Assembly (NCBI RefSeq): GCF_900060185.1
Contig: NZ_FIZY01000006.1
Span: 62,001-126,000 of the forward strand
Length of the DNA: 64,000 nt
Source: Grimontia marina
Lineage (GTDB): Bacteria; Pseudomonadota; Gammaproteobacteria; Enterobacterales; Vibrionaceae
Direction of reading: 5' to 3'
Of this stretch, positions 37,750-45,436 are shown piece after piece; position 1 is the stretch's first letter, and the number at the start of each line of letters is the position of its first letter. A model generated the notes under the pieces. It was given only the letters and a program-made list of their open reading frames with translations. It was not told where the DNA came from and did no database searches. The translations under genes were made by a program, and so were the position numbers.

Positions 37750-38195
37750 AATTTTCTAATCCAAATAACGGCGATTGATTTTTGACGGGTATTAATCGTG
37801 GTTGATGAACTGGACGCCCCCGAACCGTGACTGTGTGCATGTGAAGAGCCATTGGAGCCTGTATTGGTCGAATAACCACCGGAAAGGTTTCCCGATTTCG
37901 GTGAATAAGGTAATGAACCGCTACCACTGGATTTTGACTGCTGCATGCCATGCGTATGACTTGGCATTTGCGCATTGCTTAACGTGTGATTATTCACCCA
38001 AACTCTTGTTGTGATAATTGGCCTAGCTTCATCTGAGCCAAACTGTTGGCCAGCCTTGTAAGCACGACCCGCACCCACCACGGCGCGGTCAACCATATCG
38101 GCGGCCAACACCCACCCGCTCGGAATGTCGTTCAGCGTACCGGAATGGATTTTTACATCCCCCGATTTCCAACCGCCTGCATTTAGCCGTGGCAT
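37746..38195 (-). CDS. Collar-domain-like phage fibre or spike protein
   Basis: 149 aa. The start (DIPSGWVLAADMVDRAVVGAG...YKAGQQFG) and SNAQMPSHTHGM look like the phage tail-collar domain of fibres, followed by a Ser/Gly/His-rich stretch (about residues 100-135, SSHAHSHGSGASSSS) and a final IAVIWIRKL strand. In a tailless phage it would be a receptor-binding spike or vertex part. Overlaps the upstream gene by one base. Confidence 0.65.
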   Translation of the reverse strand: MPRLNAGGWKSGDVKIHSGTLNDIPSGWVLAADMVDRAVVGAGRAYKAGQQFGSDEARPIITTRVWVNNHTLSNAQMPSHTHGMQQSKSSGSGSLPYSPKSGNLSGGYSTNTGSNGSSHAHSHGSGASSSSTTINTRQKSIAVIWIRKL

Positions 38196-38722
38196 CAGTT
38201 CAGCTCCTCTAAGGTGCGAACGGTTGCCGCCGTTGGGGAAAACCCAAACACCGCCGCCTGTGTGCTGATTTCAAGGCTTTCGCCAGCATCGACACGAATA
38301 CCTGTTTCTGCATCCAGCCCCGTCCCGCCGATATAGGTCAACACATCGCAGAAAATCAGCACACTTCGACGGCCAAGCCTCGCAGGAACGATTTCCGCCG
38401 CTTGATTGGCCGTTAATGTTGCTTTACTGCTTTGCAGGGTGGCGGCACCAGTGAGAACGGTTTCTAAACGGTCATCAACCAACTTTGCGAGACTCGCAAA
38501 AACCGTTAAATCCTGCGGGGTGCCTGACGAGATAAAAAAGCTTTTAAACGGCTTTGGGTGCTCAATGGCAAGCCCCTGGTACAGCACCGTTTCCAGCTCG
38601 CTGTCGTCGTGGTACTCAAACCGCACATTGACTGAGCCTGACGCACTGACCACCTTGAAAAAAGTTCCGGTCAGGCCATAAGGCTTAGGCAGGGTATCCG
38701 CTTTGATTTTTAACATGCTCAT
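38195..38722 (-). CDS. Phage structural protein, spike base candidate
   Basis: 175 aa, no membrane helix, beta-rich (TGTFFKVVSASGSVNVRFEYHDDS, RLGRRSVLIFCDVLTYIGG, AGESLEISTQAAVFGFSP). It sits between two putative virion genes, which suggests a vertex or spike component. No family recognised. One-base overlaps with both neighbours. Confidence 0.55.
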   Translation of the reverse strand: MSMLKIKADTLPKPYGLTGTFFKVVSASGSVNVRFEYHDDSELETVLYQGLAIEHPKPFKSFFISSGTPQDLTVFASLAKLVDDRLETVLTGAATLQSSKATLTANQAAEIVPARLGRRSVLIFCDVLTYIGGTGLDAETGIRVDAGESLEISTQAAVFGFSPTAATVRTLEELN

Positions 38723-39156
38723 CAGAACTTACCCCGCAGCGCGACGGCCACGCCTACTGCTGCCAGAGACAAAGCGACGTATTTAGTCATGGTTTGCGCA
38801 GAACCCGCTTCACTGGACAGGGAGAGGTTTTTTGCCACATCCAGCGCGGCACTTGTGGCACCCGCTGAGGCGGTCAGAGATTGACTAACAACGTCGCGTG
38901 ACAAATCCCCCATTTCACTGATTGCCAAACGTGAAACGGCCTCATTGCTTTCCAGTGCTTCAGAGCTTGATTTGCTCATCGCTTGCAGTGCTGCCGATAC
39001 TGCGCCGTGGTCGGTCATGGTAGCGTGAATCGTGGAATCTGTGACACCACTTAGGACGACGCCATTATTGGCACCCTGAATCCCCACGCTCGAATTCAGA
39101 TTGGTGGTCGTGGTGGTGTTGGTTGTGGTGTTACTGGAGCTACTTTTACCGCCCAT
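38722..39156 (-). CDS. Phage virion protein with C-terminal membrane helix
   Basis: 144 aa. N-terminus of low complexity (SSSNTTTNTTTTTNLNSSVG), a helical middle rich in Ala/Ser, and a C-terminal membrane helix (YVALSLAAVGVAVALRG). Such Thr/Asn-rich plus C-anchor proteins are common in internal-membrane phages. Function unknown. Confidence 0.6.
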   Translation of the reverse strand: MGGKSSSSNTTTNTTTTTNLNSSVGIQGANNGVVLSGVTDSTIHATMTDHGAVSAALQAMSKSSSEALESNEAVSRLAISEMGDLSRDVVSQSLTASAGATSAALDVAKNLSLSSEAGSAQTMTKYVALSLAAVGVAVALRGKF

Positions 39157-39541
39157 GCAAAACCATCCTTAAAACGTATTCATTGGAGTCCGGACGCCAT
39201 TCGACAAGATGGAACGGCAAGCCCAACATATTGAGAAAACGCAGCTCCCCGCGCCGCTGGGTGTGCACCCGAATAGAAGTACAACCAACCCTTTCAGCCG
39301 TTTGCACGATGTGAGGTGCAACACTGGCAAGGCGGTGCCTCCCGGTAAACCCGACAACAACCAGTTCGCGCCCTTCGGGGCGGAGACACATCACAGCGCC
39401 GTTACAGCCAAAAATAAACTCATTACCGAGTGCGGTTTGCTCTTTGGCGTCCGTGATGTAATCCCCAAGGCTGAGCGCCAGTGCAGGCGCGGCCACCTCA
39501 AAAGGGAGCGGAAACAGGTCAGTTTTTGCGGGTGTAGACAT
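39146..39541 (-). CDS. GNAT-like phage protein
   Basis: 131 aa. The segment VVVGFTGRHRLASVAPHIVQ followed by GCTSIRVHTQ and FLNMLGLPFHLVEWRPDSNEYVLRM is laid out like an acetyltransferase (GNAT) fold: core strand, helix, strand, helix and final strand. The pyrophosphate loop is not canonical, so activity is uncertain. It overlaps neighbours on both sides. An unusual accessory gene for a corticovirus-like genome. Confidence 0.45.
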   Translation of the reverse strand: MSTPAKTDLFPLPFEVAAPALALSLGDYITDAKEQTALGNEFIFGCNGAVMCLRPEGRELVVVGFTGRHRLASVAPHIVQTAERVGCTSIRVHTQRRGELRFLNMLGLPFHLVEWRPDSNEYVLRMVLHGR

Positions 39542-39728
39542 ACAGTGCCGCGAGCCCGGTTAACAACAGCGCCCAAGAGGGAATCCCGTTGTTACTGCCG
39601 AAATTAATCGCGCCCCCTGTAAAGCCGCTGTTGGTGGTGTGCGTGGTGGTGTTGTGCGCGGCAGAGGGTCCCGCGCTGCCACCTTGCAGCCCACCGCCAC
39701 CCGTAAGCGAGGTCATCGAGCCAAACAT
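39519..39728 (-). CDS. Small phage membrane protein with Gly/Thr-rich N-terminus
   Basis: 69 aa: Gly/Ser/Thr-rich N-terminal half (LTGGGGLQGGSAG, NTTTHTTNSG) and one C-terminal membrane helix (PSWALLLTGLAALYVYTRKN). Probably a virion membrane protein. It ends 22 bp inside the following gene. Confidence 0.6.
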   Translation of the reverse strand: MFGSMTSLTGGGGLQGGSAGPSAAHNTTTHTTNSGFTGGAINFGSNNGIPSWALLLTGLAALYVYTRKN

Positions 39729-39737
39729 GATGCCCCC

Positions 39738-40052
39738 TTACTTTTTCAGCAGCAGGACAACAGCACAGACACCCAGCGCGCCAATCATCAGCATTTGATT
39801 GCTGACACCCGGCACCAGTGAACCGCGCATCGGTTGCGGGTTAATCTGGCTGGAGTGCTCCGGCTGGCTGGCTACGGGTTGCTGTGAGGCGCCCGTCGCG
39901 TCCTGCCCTGCCTGAATGCGTTCATATTCCAGATACGCCCCGGCGGCAGAGCTGAAAAGGTCGCCCGCCTTATCGACAAAGCCACCCCACCATGCATCAC
40001 CCGAAGGTGCGCTCACGGCGTTAGGGTTCAACGCTCCAATTGCTTGCGCCAT
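39738..40052 (-). CDS. Phage virion membrane protein
   Basis: 104 aa with APSGDAWWGGFVDKAGDLFSSAAGAYLEYERIQAG near the start, a Gln/Pro-rich linker and a C-terminal membrane helix (MLMIGALGVCAVVLLLKK). It lies directly after the capsid gene. The SGDAWWG motif reappears at the end of the truncated outer-membrane-protein gene at 46386-46679. Confidence 0.65.
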   Translation of the reverse strand: MAQAIGALNPNAVSAPSGDAWWGGFVDKAGDLFSSAAGAYLEYERIQAGQDATGASQQPVASQPEHSSQINPQPMRGSLVPGVSNQMLMIGALGVCAVVLLLKK

Positions 40053-40061
40053 CTCGCCCCC

Positions 40062-40853
40062 TTAGATGCCTTGGTATTGGTCGAGGTACTCGACAACCAC
40101 ATCAACGGCGCCCGGATTTGCCAGCGTCGGACGGATACGGAAATCCTGCACGCCTTCCAGTACCAGCGCCTGAGACATATCGCCTTCGAGCATGAAATCG
40201 AGCGACATTTTGTGGGACGATTGCGGGTCGCGGGCATAGTCGGTCTGGATTTTGGCCGCGAGTGTCTTGTCCATCTCGAACACACGCAAGCCGTTCATGT
40301 CCAGCTCGCAGCGGGTCACGTCCGGGCTGTAGAGATGTACCGACGCAATGCGGGCACCGCGTGGAAGCGGCAAGTTGTCGATTTCCTGCTCGCCAGCGGT
40401 GGCAAACGATACCGGGAAGGTTTTCACCTTGGTGATGATACCCAGCGGTGACTGGTTGCCTTTGATGGCGTGCCCGGTCAGTTTTGGCGCGGTCGCATCG
40501 TCTGCAATATCAATCAACAGGGTCAGGGTTTGCACGTCTGAGGTGCCGACCGCGAACACTCGCTGCTGCGCCGGGTCATCCATCTCGGGACGGATAAACC
40601 AGATAGGTAGACTCGAAGCCGTGGCCGTGCCGCGCTTGTAGTGCTTGTTCAGGGAGTTCAGGCGCTCGCCATCTTTCCACTTCTGCACCACTTTGCCGTT
40701 CACTTCCAGACGGATGTTTTTCATCTGGGCCAGCGCCATGCCGGAGAACTCCAGCAACAGCATGTGATACGCCAGACCTAACGGCAGTTCAAGTGTTGCG
40801 GTTGCGCCTGCAACGACGTTCGAAAAGGAAGGGAGTTTATGGGTTAAACGCAT
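40062..40853 (-). CDS. Major capsid protein, PM2 P2-like double jelly roll
   Basis: 263 aa, close to the 269 aa I recall for PM2 P2. Recalled similarity is clear in order: SFSNVVAGATATLELPLG, LEFSGMALAQMKNIRLEVNGK, WFIRPEM, QQRVFAVGT, IDNLPLPRGARIASVH and DFMLEGD near the end. Trimers of such double-jelly-roll proteins form the icosahedral shell over an internal membrane. It lies 13 bp after a 31-aa membrane-protein gene and 9 bp before the next virion gene. Confidence 0.9.
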   Translation of the reverse strand: MRLTHKLPSFSNVVAGATATLELPLGLAYHMLLLEFSGMALAQMKNIRLEVNGKVVQKWKDGERLNSLNKHYKRGTATASSLPIWFIRPEMDDPAQQRVFAVGTSDVQTLTLLIDIADDATAPKLTGHAIKGNQSPLGIITKVKTFPVSFATAGEQEIDNLPLPRGARIASVHLYSPDVTRCELDMNGLRVFEMDKTLAAKIQTDYARDPQSSHKMSLDFMLEGDMSQALVLEGVQDFRIRPTLANPGAVDVVVEYLDQYQGI

Positions 40854-40866
40854 AAGTCATACCCCC

Positions 40867-40962
40867 TTATGCGTAAACGATTTTTTTCACGGGCTCAACG
40901 CGGTTAGCGACCCACAGGGTAGCCAGTGACACCAGAATGAGCGGCGCGTATTTCTTAATCAT
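40867..40962 (-). CDS. 31-aa phage membrane protein before the capsid gene
   Basis: Begins MIKKYAPLIL and continues VSLATLWVANR, then a basic tail; one membrane helix. A good ribosome-binding site (TTTGGAGAAAC) precedes it. Small one-helix proteins next to the capsid gene are typical of PM2-like phages. Between this gene and the ATPase stop at 41080 lie 117 bp without a gene. Confidence 0.7.
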   Translation of the reverse strand: MIKKYAPLILVSLATLWVANRVEPVKKIVYA

Positions 40963-41079
40963 GTGAGTTTCTCCAAAGTGACGTCTCACGACGTGAACAG
41001 GGACGCTTCACAGCGTGCCAAGGAGTTATTAGTCAATATCATATTGACGCTGTTTTCAAAGGTTTTTTACAACTTTCCG

Positions 41080-41733
41080 TTACGTTACGGGCGCTCGGAC
41101 TACGGTCTCCCGTTGGTGGGTCAAATTGCCCTTTGTGACGGATAAATCCGAACGTTTGAACGCCACCCAATCGAGTTTCACCAGTCCGGCCAGTTCGTCC
41201 GGGTTGATGTTCATTTCACGGGCGACGCTGACCCGGTCAGCATCGCGCCCCAACAACCCGGTACGGATAACCGCCGCCTGACTGAGTGCGGTTTTATCCG
41301 CCTCTGCGGGGCGTTGGGTCACGGCCATCACCTTAATCGCCCGCTTACGGCCACGGCGCAGCAATCGTCCCCATGCAGGCGGCGCTTTGGCCGGGGTGGT
41401 GACATCGGCGATTTCTTCTGCCACCGCCACACAGCGCCCCCACGCAAACACCGCATTACCCCAAAAATCAAAGGCGTCCTGTCCTTCACTGACGAACGCA
41501 ATTTTTAACCCGCCCGCCGGATGGCGGTAAAGATAATCGAGAAACTGCCGCGCACTGGTCACACGGACAAAGCCGGGCTGGTCTCCATATTCGTCATCCG
41601 GGTCAAACACGGCCACGCGGGGCGCCTTATCAATGACGCGTTTGACGTGGGAGGACTTGCCCGCGCCCGTCGTCCCGCATATGTATTCATGCTGTGCATC
41701 GAGTGAGGTATCAATCCGTTTCCTATTGCTCAT
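41080..41733 (-). CDS. Phage genome-packaging ATPase (FtsK/HerA type)
   Basis: 217 aa from the ATG at 41733 (MSNRKRID), close to PM2 P9 in length. Walker A is GTTGAGKS (residues 20-27), followed by RVAVFDPDDEYGD and a GLKIAFVSEGQD strand; later VMAVTQRPAEADKTAL matches the sensor region of HerA-type packaging ATPases. It drives DNA into the procapsid. The longer in-frame reading to 41958 overlaps the previous gene and lacks a family-like start. Confidence 0.85.
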   Translation of the reverse strand: MSNRKRIDTSLDAQHEYICGTTGAGKSSHVKRVIDKAPRVAVFDPDDEYGDQPGFVRVTSARQFLDYLYRHPAGGLKIAFVSEGQDAFDFWGNAVFAWGRCVAVAEEIADVTTPAKAPPAWGRLLRRGRKRAIKVMAVTQRPAEADKTALSQAAVIRTGLLGRDADRVSVAREMNINPDELAGLVKLDWVAFKRSDLSVTKGNLTHQRETVVRAPVT

Positions 41734-42214
41734 GCAGTACCCCTTCTTGTAAGGCGTTGTCAGGATTGTGTACCGCGCCCGCCGTGTCGTCCGGCAGAGC
41801 GTCCTGTTGCGTTTCCGGTGGTTTCTCCTTCGGCGGGATACCCATCGCCAGACGTGACCCGGCGACGCCTGCCACCACCAGACCAAAACCCACCGCCGGG
41901 TGGTCAAGGTTGGCGTCAGGGAAATAGTGTTGCAGACACACAGTGCCGCTTTCGGCAATGGCGTCCACCTCTTCGGGCTGGATTTTCCAGTTGGGGCAAA
42001 CCAGCGCAGACAATACCGTGGTTAGCGTGGCAATAGTGCCTTTGAGCACCGGGTCAGCCGCCATCGGCTCAGCGGGTGCGGCGTCAAATTCCATGCCCTC
42101 GCCCGGGTCGCTTTGTGGCGCGTCAGCAGGCAAAGGTTCGCCACCGTCGAGTGCGACGGCAGCAGGCGCGAGCAGTTTCAAATCTGCCCGCACGTCGTGA
42201 AGTTCATTATCCAT
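41723..42214 (-). CDS. Phage hypothetical protein with two hydrophobic segments
   Basis: 163 aa. Acidic Pro/Ala-rich N-terminal half, hydrophobic stretches near residues 60-72 (IATLTTVLSALVC) and 108-122 (VGFGLVVAGVAGSRL), and a polar acidic tail. Possibly a virion membrane protein. It overlaps the ATPase start by 11 bp. No family recognised. Confidence 0.6.
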   Translation of the reverse strand: MDNELHDVRADLKLLAPAAVALDGGEPLPADAPQSDPGEGMEFDAAPAEPMAADPVLKGTIATLTTVLSALVCPNWKIQPEEVDAIAESGTVCLQHYFPDANLDHPAVGFGLVVAGVAGSRLAMGIPPKEKPPETQQDALPDDTAGAVHNPDNALQEGVLHEQ

Positions 42215-42244
42215 GTCTCTGTCTCCCGACAGTGAGTTGTGTGA

Positions 42245-42472
42245 TTATCCCCAAAGGGCTTTCATGAAACCCTCTTCCTCTGGAGGTGTTTCTTGGTTGT
42301 GCTCAGGCAAAGGAATCATTTGCTTTTTGAGCCAGTTTTGCCCGGCGGGCAGATTGGGCTTAATCATACCCGCCTCGCCCAAGTAGTAGAGCTTGCCGCG
42401 CTTGTCCTCGCGCACTTCGGCCATGTCGCCCGCAATCGGGCACTTTACGTGCCCTATCGTCTCTCTCGGCAT
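42245..42472 (-). CDS. Small phage protein, beta-rich
   Basis: 75 aa starting MPRETIGHVKCPIAGDMAEVREDKRGKLYYLGE. It looks like a small beta-sheet domain followed by a Pro/Glu-rich tail (EHNQETPPEEEG). Only one Cys is present, so a zinc ribbon is not supported. Possibly involved in replication or regulation, from its place after the initiator gene. Confidence 0.6.
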   Translation of the reverse strand: MPRETIGHVKCPIAGDMAEVREDKRGKLYYLGEAGMIKPNLPAGQNWLKKQMIPLPEHNQETPPEEEGFMKALWG

Positions 42473-42474
42473 GG

Positions 42475-42687
42475 TTAGCCCTCCCCGTTTTCAATGGTGG
42501 CAGGCTGGCGCTCATCGCTGTTCATGTAAGCGCGGATTTCACGAAGTTCGGTGTTGACCGCTCTCACCCAAACCACCATGAGGCGCAGCGGTGCCAGAAA
42601 TCGCCCATACACCGGGTGACTGGTCGCCTTTTTCACCTCTTGGTCAATCTCGTTCGTCACTGTCTCCAAATTCTTGTTTTTCGCCAT
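42475..42687 (-). CDS. Small phage protein downstream of the initiator gene
   Basis: 70 aa, helical, with VTNEIDQEVKKATSHPVYGRFLAPLRLMVVWVRAVNTELREIRAY. A short amphipathic or weakly hydrophobic segment lies in the middle. It overlaps the 3' end of the initiator gene by 44 bp. Function unknown. Confidence 0.6.
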   Translation of the reverse strand: MAKNKNLETVTNEIDQEVKKATSHPVYGRFLAPLRLMVVWVRAVNTELREIRAYMNSDERQPATIENGEG

Positions 42688-44428
42688 AGCTGTTTAGCTC
42701 CAGTTGTTCCGGGTCCCACCCGGTTTCTTTTAGCCAATTGACGCGCGAATCATGAATCATCAGCTCATCCCTGTACGCGGTCAGTTCCCCTGAAAATTGT
42801 ATTTTGATTTGTTGTTTTAACAGGCGACAGTTCTCAATGTCATCGCTCTGCATATCCCACCCACGACACCCCGTCGCCCAGATTAAGAAACGGTCGAGGT
42901 GTTGACGGGCGTTTTCCCCATCGAAATGCACAAGCGGATGGTCATCACTGACCGTGCGCCCGCACTCACGAATTTTGGCGGCTGTGGCATCCATCACCCC
43001 GTCCAGCTGAGATAACCTGGCACTGAGTTTCTGCACCCGGTTTTCAATCTGCTCCGGGGTCAGTTTCTTGGATTTTTTCACAATCTGAAGTGCGCGAGCA
43101 CTCGCCGCGATTTTCTTTTTGGTCTTACTGCGCAAGCGGGTAATCGGCTTTTTCCACTTACCCAGACGGTGACGGTATTCAGCGATAATCGCGCCCATGC
43201 AATCGGCCTCGAAGGTAGCAAGGCATTCCCATCCGGGCGCACGGCTACACTTTGCGATGCCGTAACGGTTGCCACGAATCAACCCCTGCTCGCCGTTGTC
43301 ACCTTTGGCGGCATAGCCCACCGCCTTGATGATGTATTTGCCCGCTGCTTTGCCATGTTTGATGCGCTCAAGGTGCGCAAGGCCATGACCCCATAATGAT
43401 TCAATGCGTTCAGCCCACGCTCTAAAAAGTGGCTTAGGTACTTGCCAGTTAAGCAACACATGCACATGCGGATTGGGCTCGCCGTCTTCATTGGCCGGAC
43501 ATTCTGCCACCCATATGTAATGAAAATTCCCGTTACGTGGGCGCACTTTCAGTGGGTCGCTTTCCGTTACGTAATGTAACGGGTGGTCGTCTCCGTCGCG
43601 TTCCGTTACGTAATGGAAATCAAACCCACGCTGGTAAACCTTTTTTGCCCCATCCAGAAACCGGGAAACCTCACGGCCAATGGTGGTTTCTGGGCTCTCC
43701 TCATCTCCGGCAAACAGTTTTGCCCTCGCCTCTGGCGAAAACGTGAGGGTGAGAAAGGTGGTAAACCCGTTATGTAACGTTGCCACGTAAGCGGCAGATT
43801 CGAAGATTTTCCCCACAGCCTTCGGTGTCAGTCGCTCGGTGAAACGCGCACCTGTGGTGGGTGCTGGCGCATCCTGCGGACGCGGCTGCACGAATATTCC
43901 GGCGCGGTACTTGCCCGACCATGGCTGATGCATGATGCGAAATGCCCGGTTACGCTCCGACACACGATGGCCGTTATGGTGGCTGTAGTCGTCGTGGTGC
44001 GTTCTCGGGGTCTGGTCAGCAAACTGAATGCCGACTTCACCGCCGTCCGCTCTGTGTTGCAGGAGCTTTGCCTGATTGGCTATCAGGGTGCGTCGCTGCG
44101 CTTCTTTCGTCCGTGTCGGACTTTCGCACCCTTGGACGAGCCTAGCCTCTCCACCGCTTCGCGGTGCGCCTGCGGCGGGCAGGTTTGGGCGTTGGGTATC
44201 ACGTACTTTCATCCAATGGTCAAAATCCGCATGACGCAGTTTTTGCGCTTGGCTTTCCAGCCACGCTTTCGGGGTTTCCCCGGTTACCGGGTTTTCAAGG
44301 CGGGATAAAAGGATGTCGCCGGGGAGAGCTGCCCCGGCGATAAATTGAATGTCTTTTTGGGTGAGCGTCGGGAACGAATCAGGGGCTTTCGCCCCGTCAT
44401 CGGTGACGCTTAGGGATTCATCGTTCAT
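42644..44428 (-). CDS. Rolling-circle replication initiator (PM2 P12-like)
   Basis: 594-aa HUH endonuclease of the superfamily I / phage A-protein type. Motif 1 is FLTLTF (residues 225-230), motif 2 HVHVLLN (321-327, the two metal-binding His), and motif 3 KYIIK (364-368) with the nicking Tyr. It should nick the replication origin and start rolling-circle synthesis. A peptide repeat HYVTERD / HYVTESD (about 272-290) is encoded by a repeated TTCCGTTACGTAATG element that may mark an origin. PM2 P12 is of similar size. Confidence 0.85.
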   Translation of the reverse strand: MNDESLSVTDDGAKAPDSFPTLTQKDIQFIAGAALPGDILLSRLENPVTGETPKAWLESQAQKLRHADFDHWMKVRDTQRPNLPAAGAPRSGGEARLVQGCESPTRTKEAQRRTLIANQAKLLQHRADGGEVGIQFADQTPRTHHDDYSHHNGHRVSERNRAFRIMHQPWSGKYRAGIFVQPRPQDAPAPTTGARFTERLTPKAVGKIFESAAYVATLHNGFTTFLTLTFSPEARAKLFAGDEESPETTIGREVSRFLDGAKKVYQRGFDFHYVTERDGDDHPLHYVTESDPLKVRPRNGNFHYIWVAECPANEDGEPNPHVHVLLNWQVPKPLFRAWAERIESLWGHGLAHLERIKHGKAAGKYIIKAVGYAAKGDNGEQGLIRGNRYGIAKCSRAPGWECLATFEADCMGAIIAEYRHRLGKWKKPITRLRSKTKKKIAASARALQIVKKSKKLTPEQIENRVQKLSARLSQLDGVMDATAAKIRECGRTVSDDHPLVHFDGENARQHLDRFLIWATGCRGWDMQSDDIENCRLLKQQIKIQFSGELTAYRDELMIHDSRVNWLKETGWDPEQLELNSYGEKQEFGDSDERD

Positions 44429-44639
44429 TTATGCGCTCCAGTATTAGCACCTGAAGCTTCATTAGCACATAGCGACTAATCAGCAACGAAGCCAGATTAG
44501 CTCTGATTGCCTCATCATTACGCAAGTCAATCGCCCGCCCTAAATCTTCTTTTCGGCGTAAATAATCACTGTGAGCCAAAGACGCCGCCCGCCGTAGCGC
44601 GTTAAATTCCGTAAACATTAGCTGATACATGTAATTCAT
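44418..44639 (-). CDS. Small helical phage protein
   Basis: 73 aa, mostly charged helix (TEFNALRRAASLAHSDYLRRKEDLGRAIDLRNDE) with a leucine-rich end. Overlaps the initiator start by 11 bp and the upstream gene by 4 bp. Unknown function; probably an early gene. Confidence 0.55.
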   Translation of the reverse strand: MNYMYQLMFTEFNALRRAASLAHSDYLRRKEDLGRAIDLRNDEAIRANLASLLISRYVLMKLQVLILERINER

Positions 44640-44866
44640 ACCCCACCCCCAGAAATATCTTCTAGGGAGAAAACCACGTAACCGGGTTTCTGGGCGTAAT
44701 CCGTAATGTAACCAATTTTTCCTTTAGCCCACCTACTACCATCGGACATCATGACCAAATCGCCGACCTCATAACCCCTGTCGTTCTTGCGAATCTCAAA
44801 GGGCTTTTTACCCGCTAAAACCGCAGTCAGGAATTGGGCTTCGATTTTCAGCATGTGATTTTTCAT
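44636..44866 (-). CDS. DUF3850/ASCH-like phage protein
   Basis: 76 aa. The text MLKIEAQFLTAVLAGKKPFEIRKNDRGYEVGDLVMM...YITDY...GYVVFSLED is the DUF3850 pattern (an ASCH-fold, RNA-binding-like domain) found in many phages. Exact role unknown. Starts and ends overlap neighbours by 4 bp. Confidence 0.75.
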   Translation of the reverse strand: MKNHMLKIEAQFLTAVLAGKKPFEIRKNDRGYEVGDLVMMSDGSRWAKGKIGYITDYAQKPGYVVFSLEDISGGGV

Positions 44867-45030
44867 GCTGCACCCCCCATACGTCGGGCTTGCATCATGC
44901 GTTTAGCGGCACGTTGAAAACGGTCGGAGTAACGAAGGTCAGGACAACCTTGCTTGCGGTTTGGGTCTTTTTTTAGACCGAGGTCGTTACGGATTTTATC
45001 AATCCAATACTGATGATTAACTTGTTCCAT
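44863..45030 (-). CDS. Small basic phage early protein
   Basis: 55 aa from the ATG at 45030 (MEQVNHQYWIDKIRNDLG), rich in Arg/Lys with Met-rich segments (AAKRMMQARRMGG). A TTG at 45057 would add nine residues. First gene of the leftward phage operon, directly beyond the presumed operator region. Confidence 0.55.
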   Translation of the reverse strand: MEQVNHQYWIDKIRNDLGLKKDPNRKQGCPDLRYSDRFQRAAKRMMQARRMGGAA

Positions 45031-45048
45031 GTCTGCATCCCCATGCAT

Positions 45049-45153
45049 TAGCGTCAATATTTAGCTTTACATCTCGCACCAATTGACGTCAATACGGGTA
45101 TAGACTGTGGTATCCGACAAAATGTCGAGCTAAGATTTAACAAATAGCGTCAA
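45049..45153. promoter_or_regulatory. Phage operator/promoter region between early operon and repressor
   Basis: The 137-bp divergent gap holds a perfect 12-bp palindrome ATTGACGTCAAT (45082-45093) and two copies of the half-site TAGCGTCAA (45049-45057 and 45145-45153). Spaced repeats between divergent early genes and a repressor gene are typical phage operators. The bound protein is presumably the product of 45168-45431. Confidence 0.55.
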
Positions 45154-45167
45154 GGCGAGGGTGACAA

Positions 45168-45431
45168 GTGGAATACTTAAATAAACTTTTGGACGATGTA
45201 AAAGACAGGTACAACATACCTTCAGACTATGCGTTAGCTCAGAAGTTAGAGGTTCCGCGCGCTACGGTTAGTAGATGGCGTCAAAATAAGAATTGTGCCG
45301 AGTGGGATGTCATCTTCAAATTGGCGGATTTACTGCAACTGGATGATCAAAATGTCGTCTATAACATCCTTGCCGAAAAGACCAACAATCCCCGTGTAAT
45401 CAAAGCCTTAGAGTGTGGTCGCCCTGCCTAA
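45168..45431 (+). CDS. Phage repressor, Cro/CI-type HTH
   Basis: 87 aa with a GTG start and AAGGCGAGGG upstream. The HTH (about residues 17-50) reads DYALAQKLEVPRATVSRWRQ, a clear Cro/CI-like helix-turn-helix, and WDVIFKLADLLQLDD follows. It is divergent from the leftward phage operon, so it is the likely maintenance repressor. It ends 5 bp before the right junction sequence. Confidence 0.78.
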   Translation: MEYLNKLLDDVKDRYNIPSDYALAQKLEVPRATVSRWRQNKNCAEWDVIFKLADLLQLDDQNVVYNILAEKTNNPRVIKALECGRPA

Positions 45432-45436
45432 AATCT

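Noticed and set aside
39209-39607. 132-aa plus-strand frame across phage genes
   Set aside because: Antisense to well-supported leftward phage genes and without any recognisable domain; caused by GC-rich codon use.
43928-44308. 126-aa plus-strand frame inside the initiator gene
   Set aside because: Shadow of the long leftward HUH initiator; no ribosome-binding site or motif.
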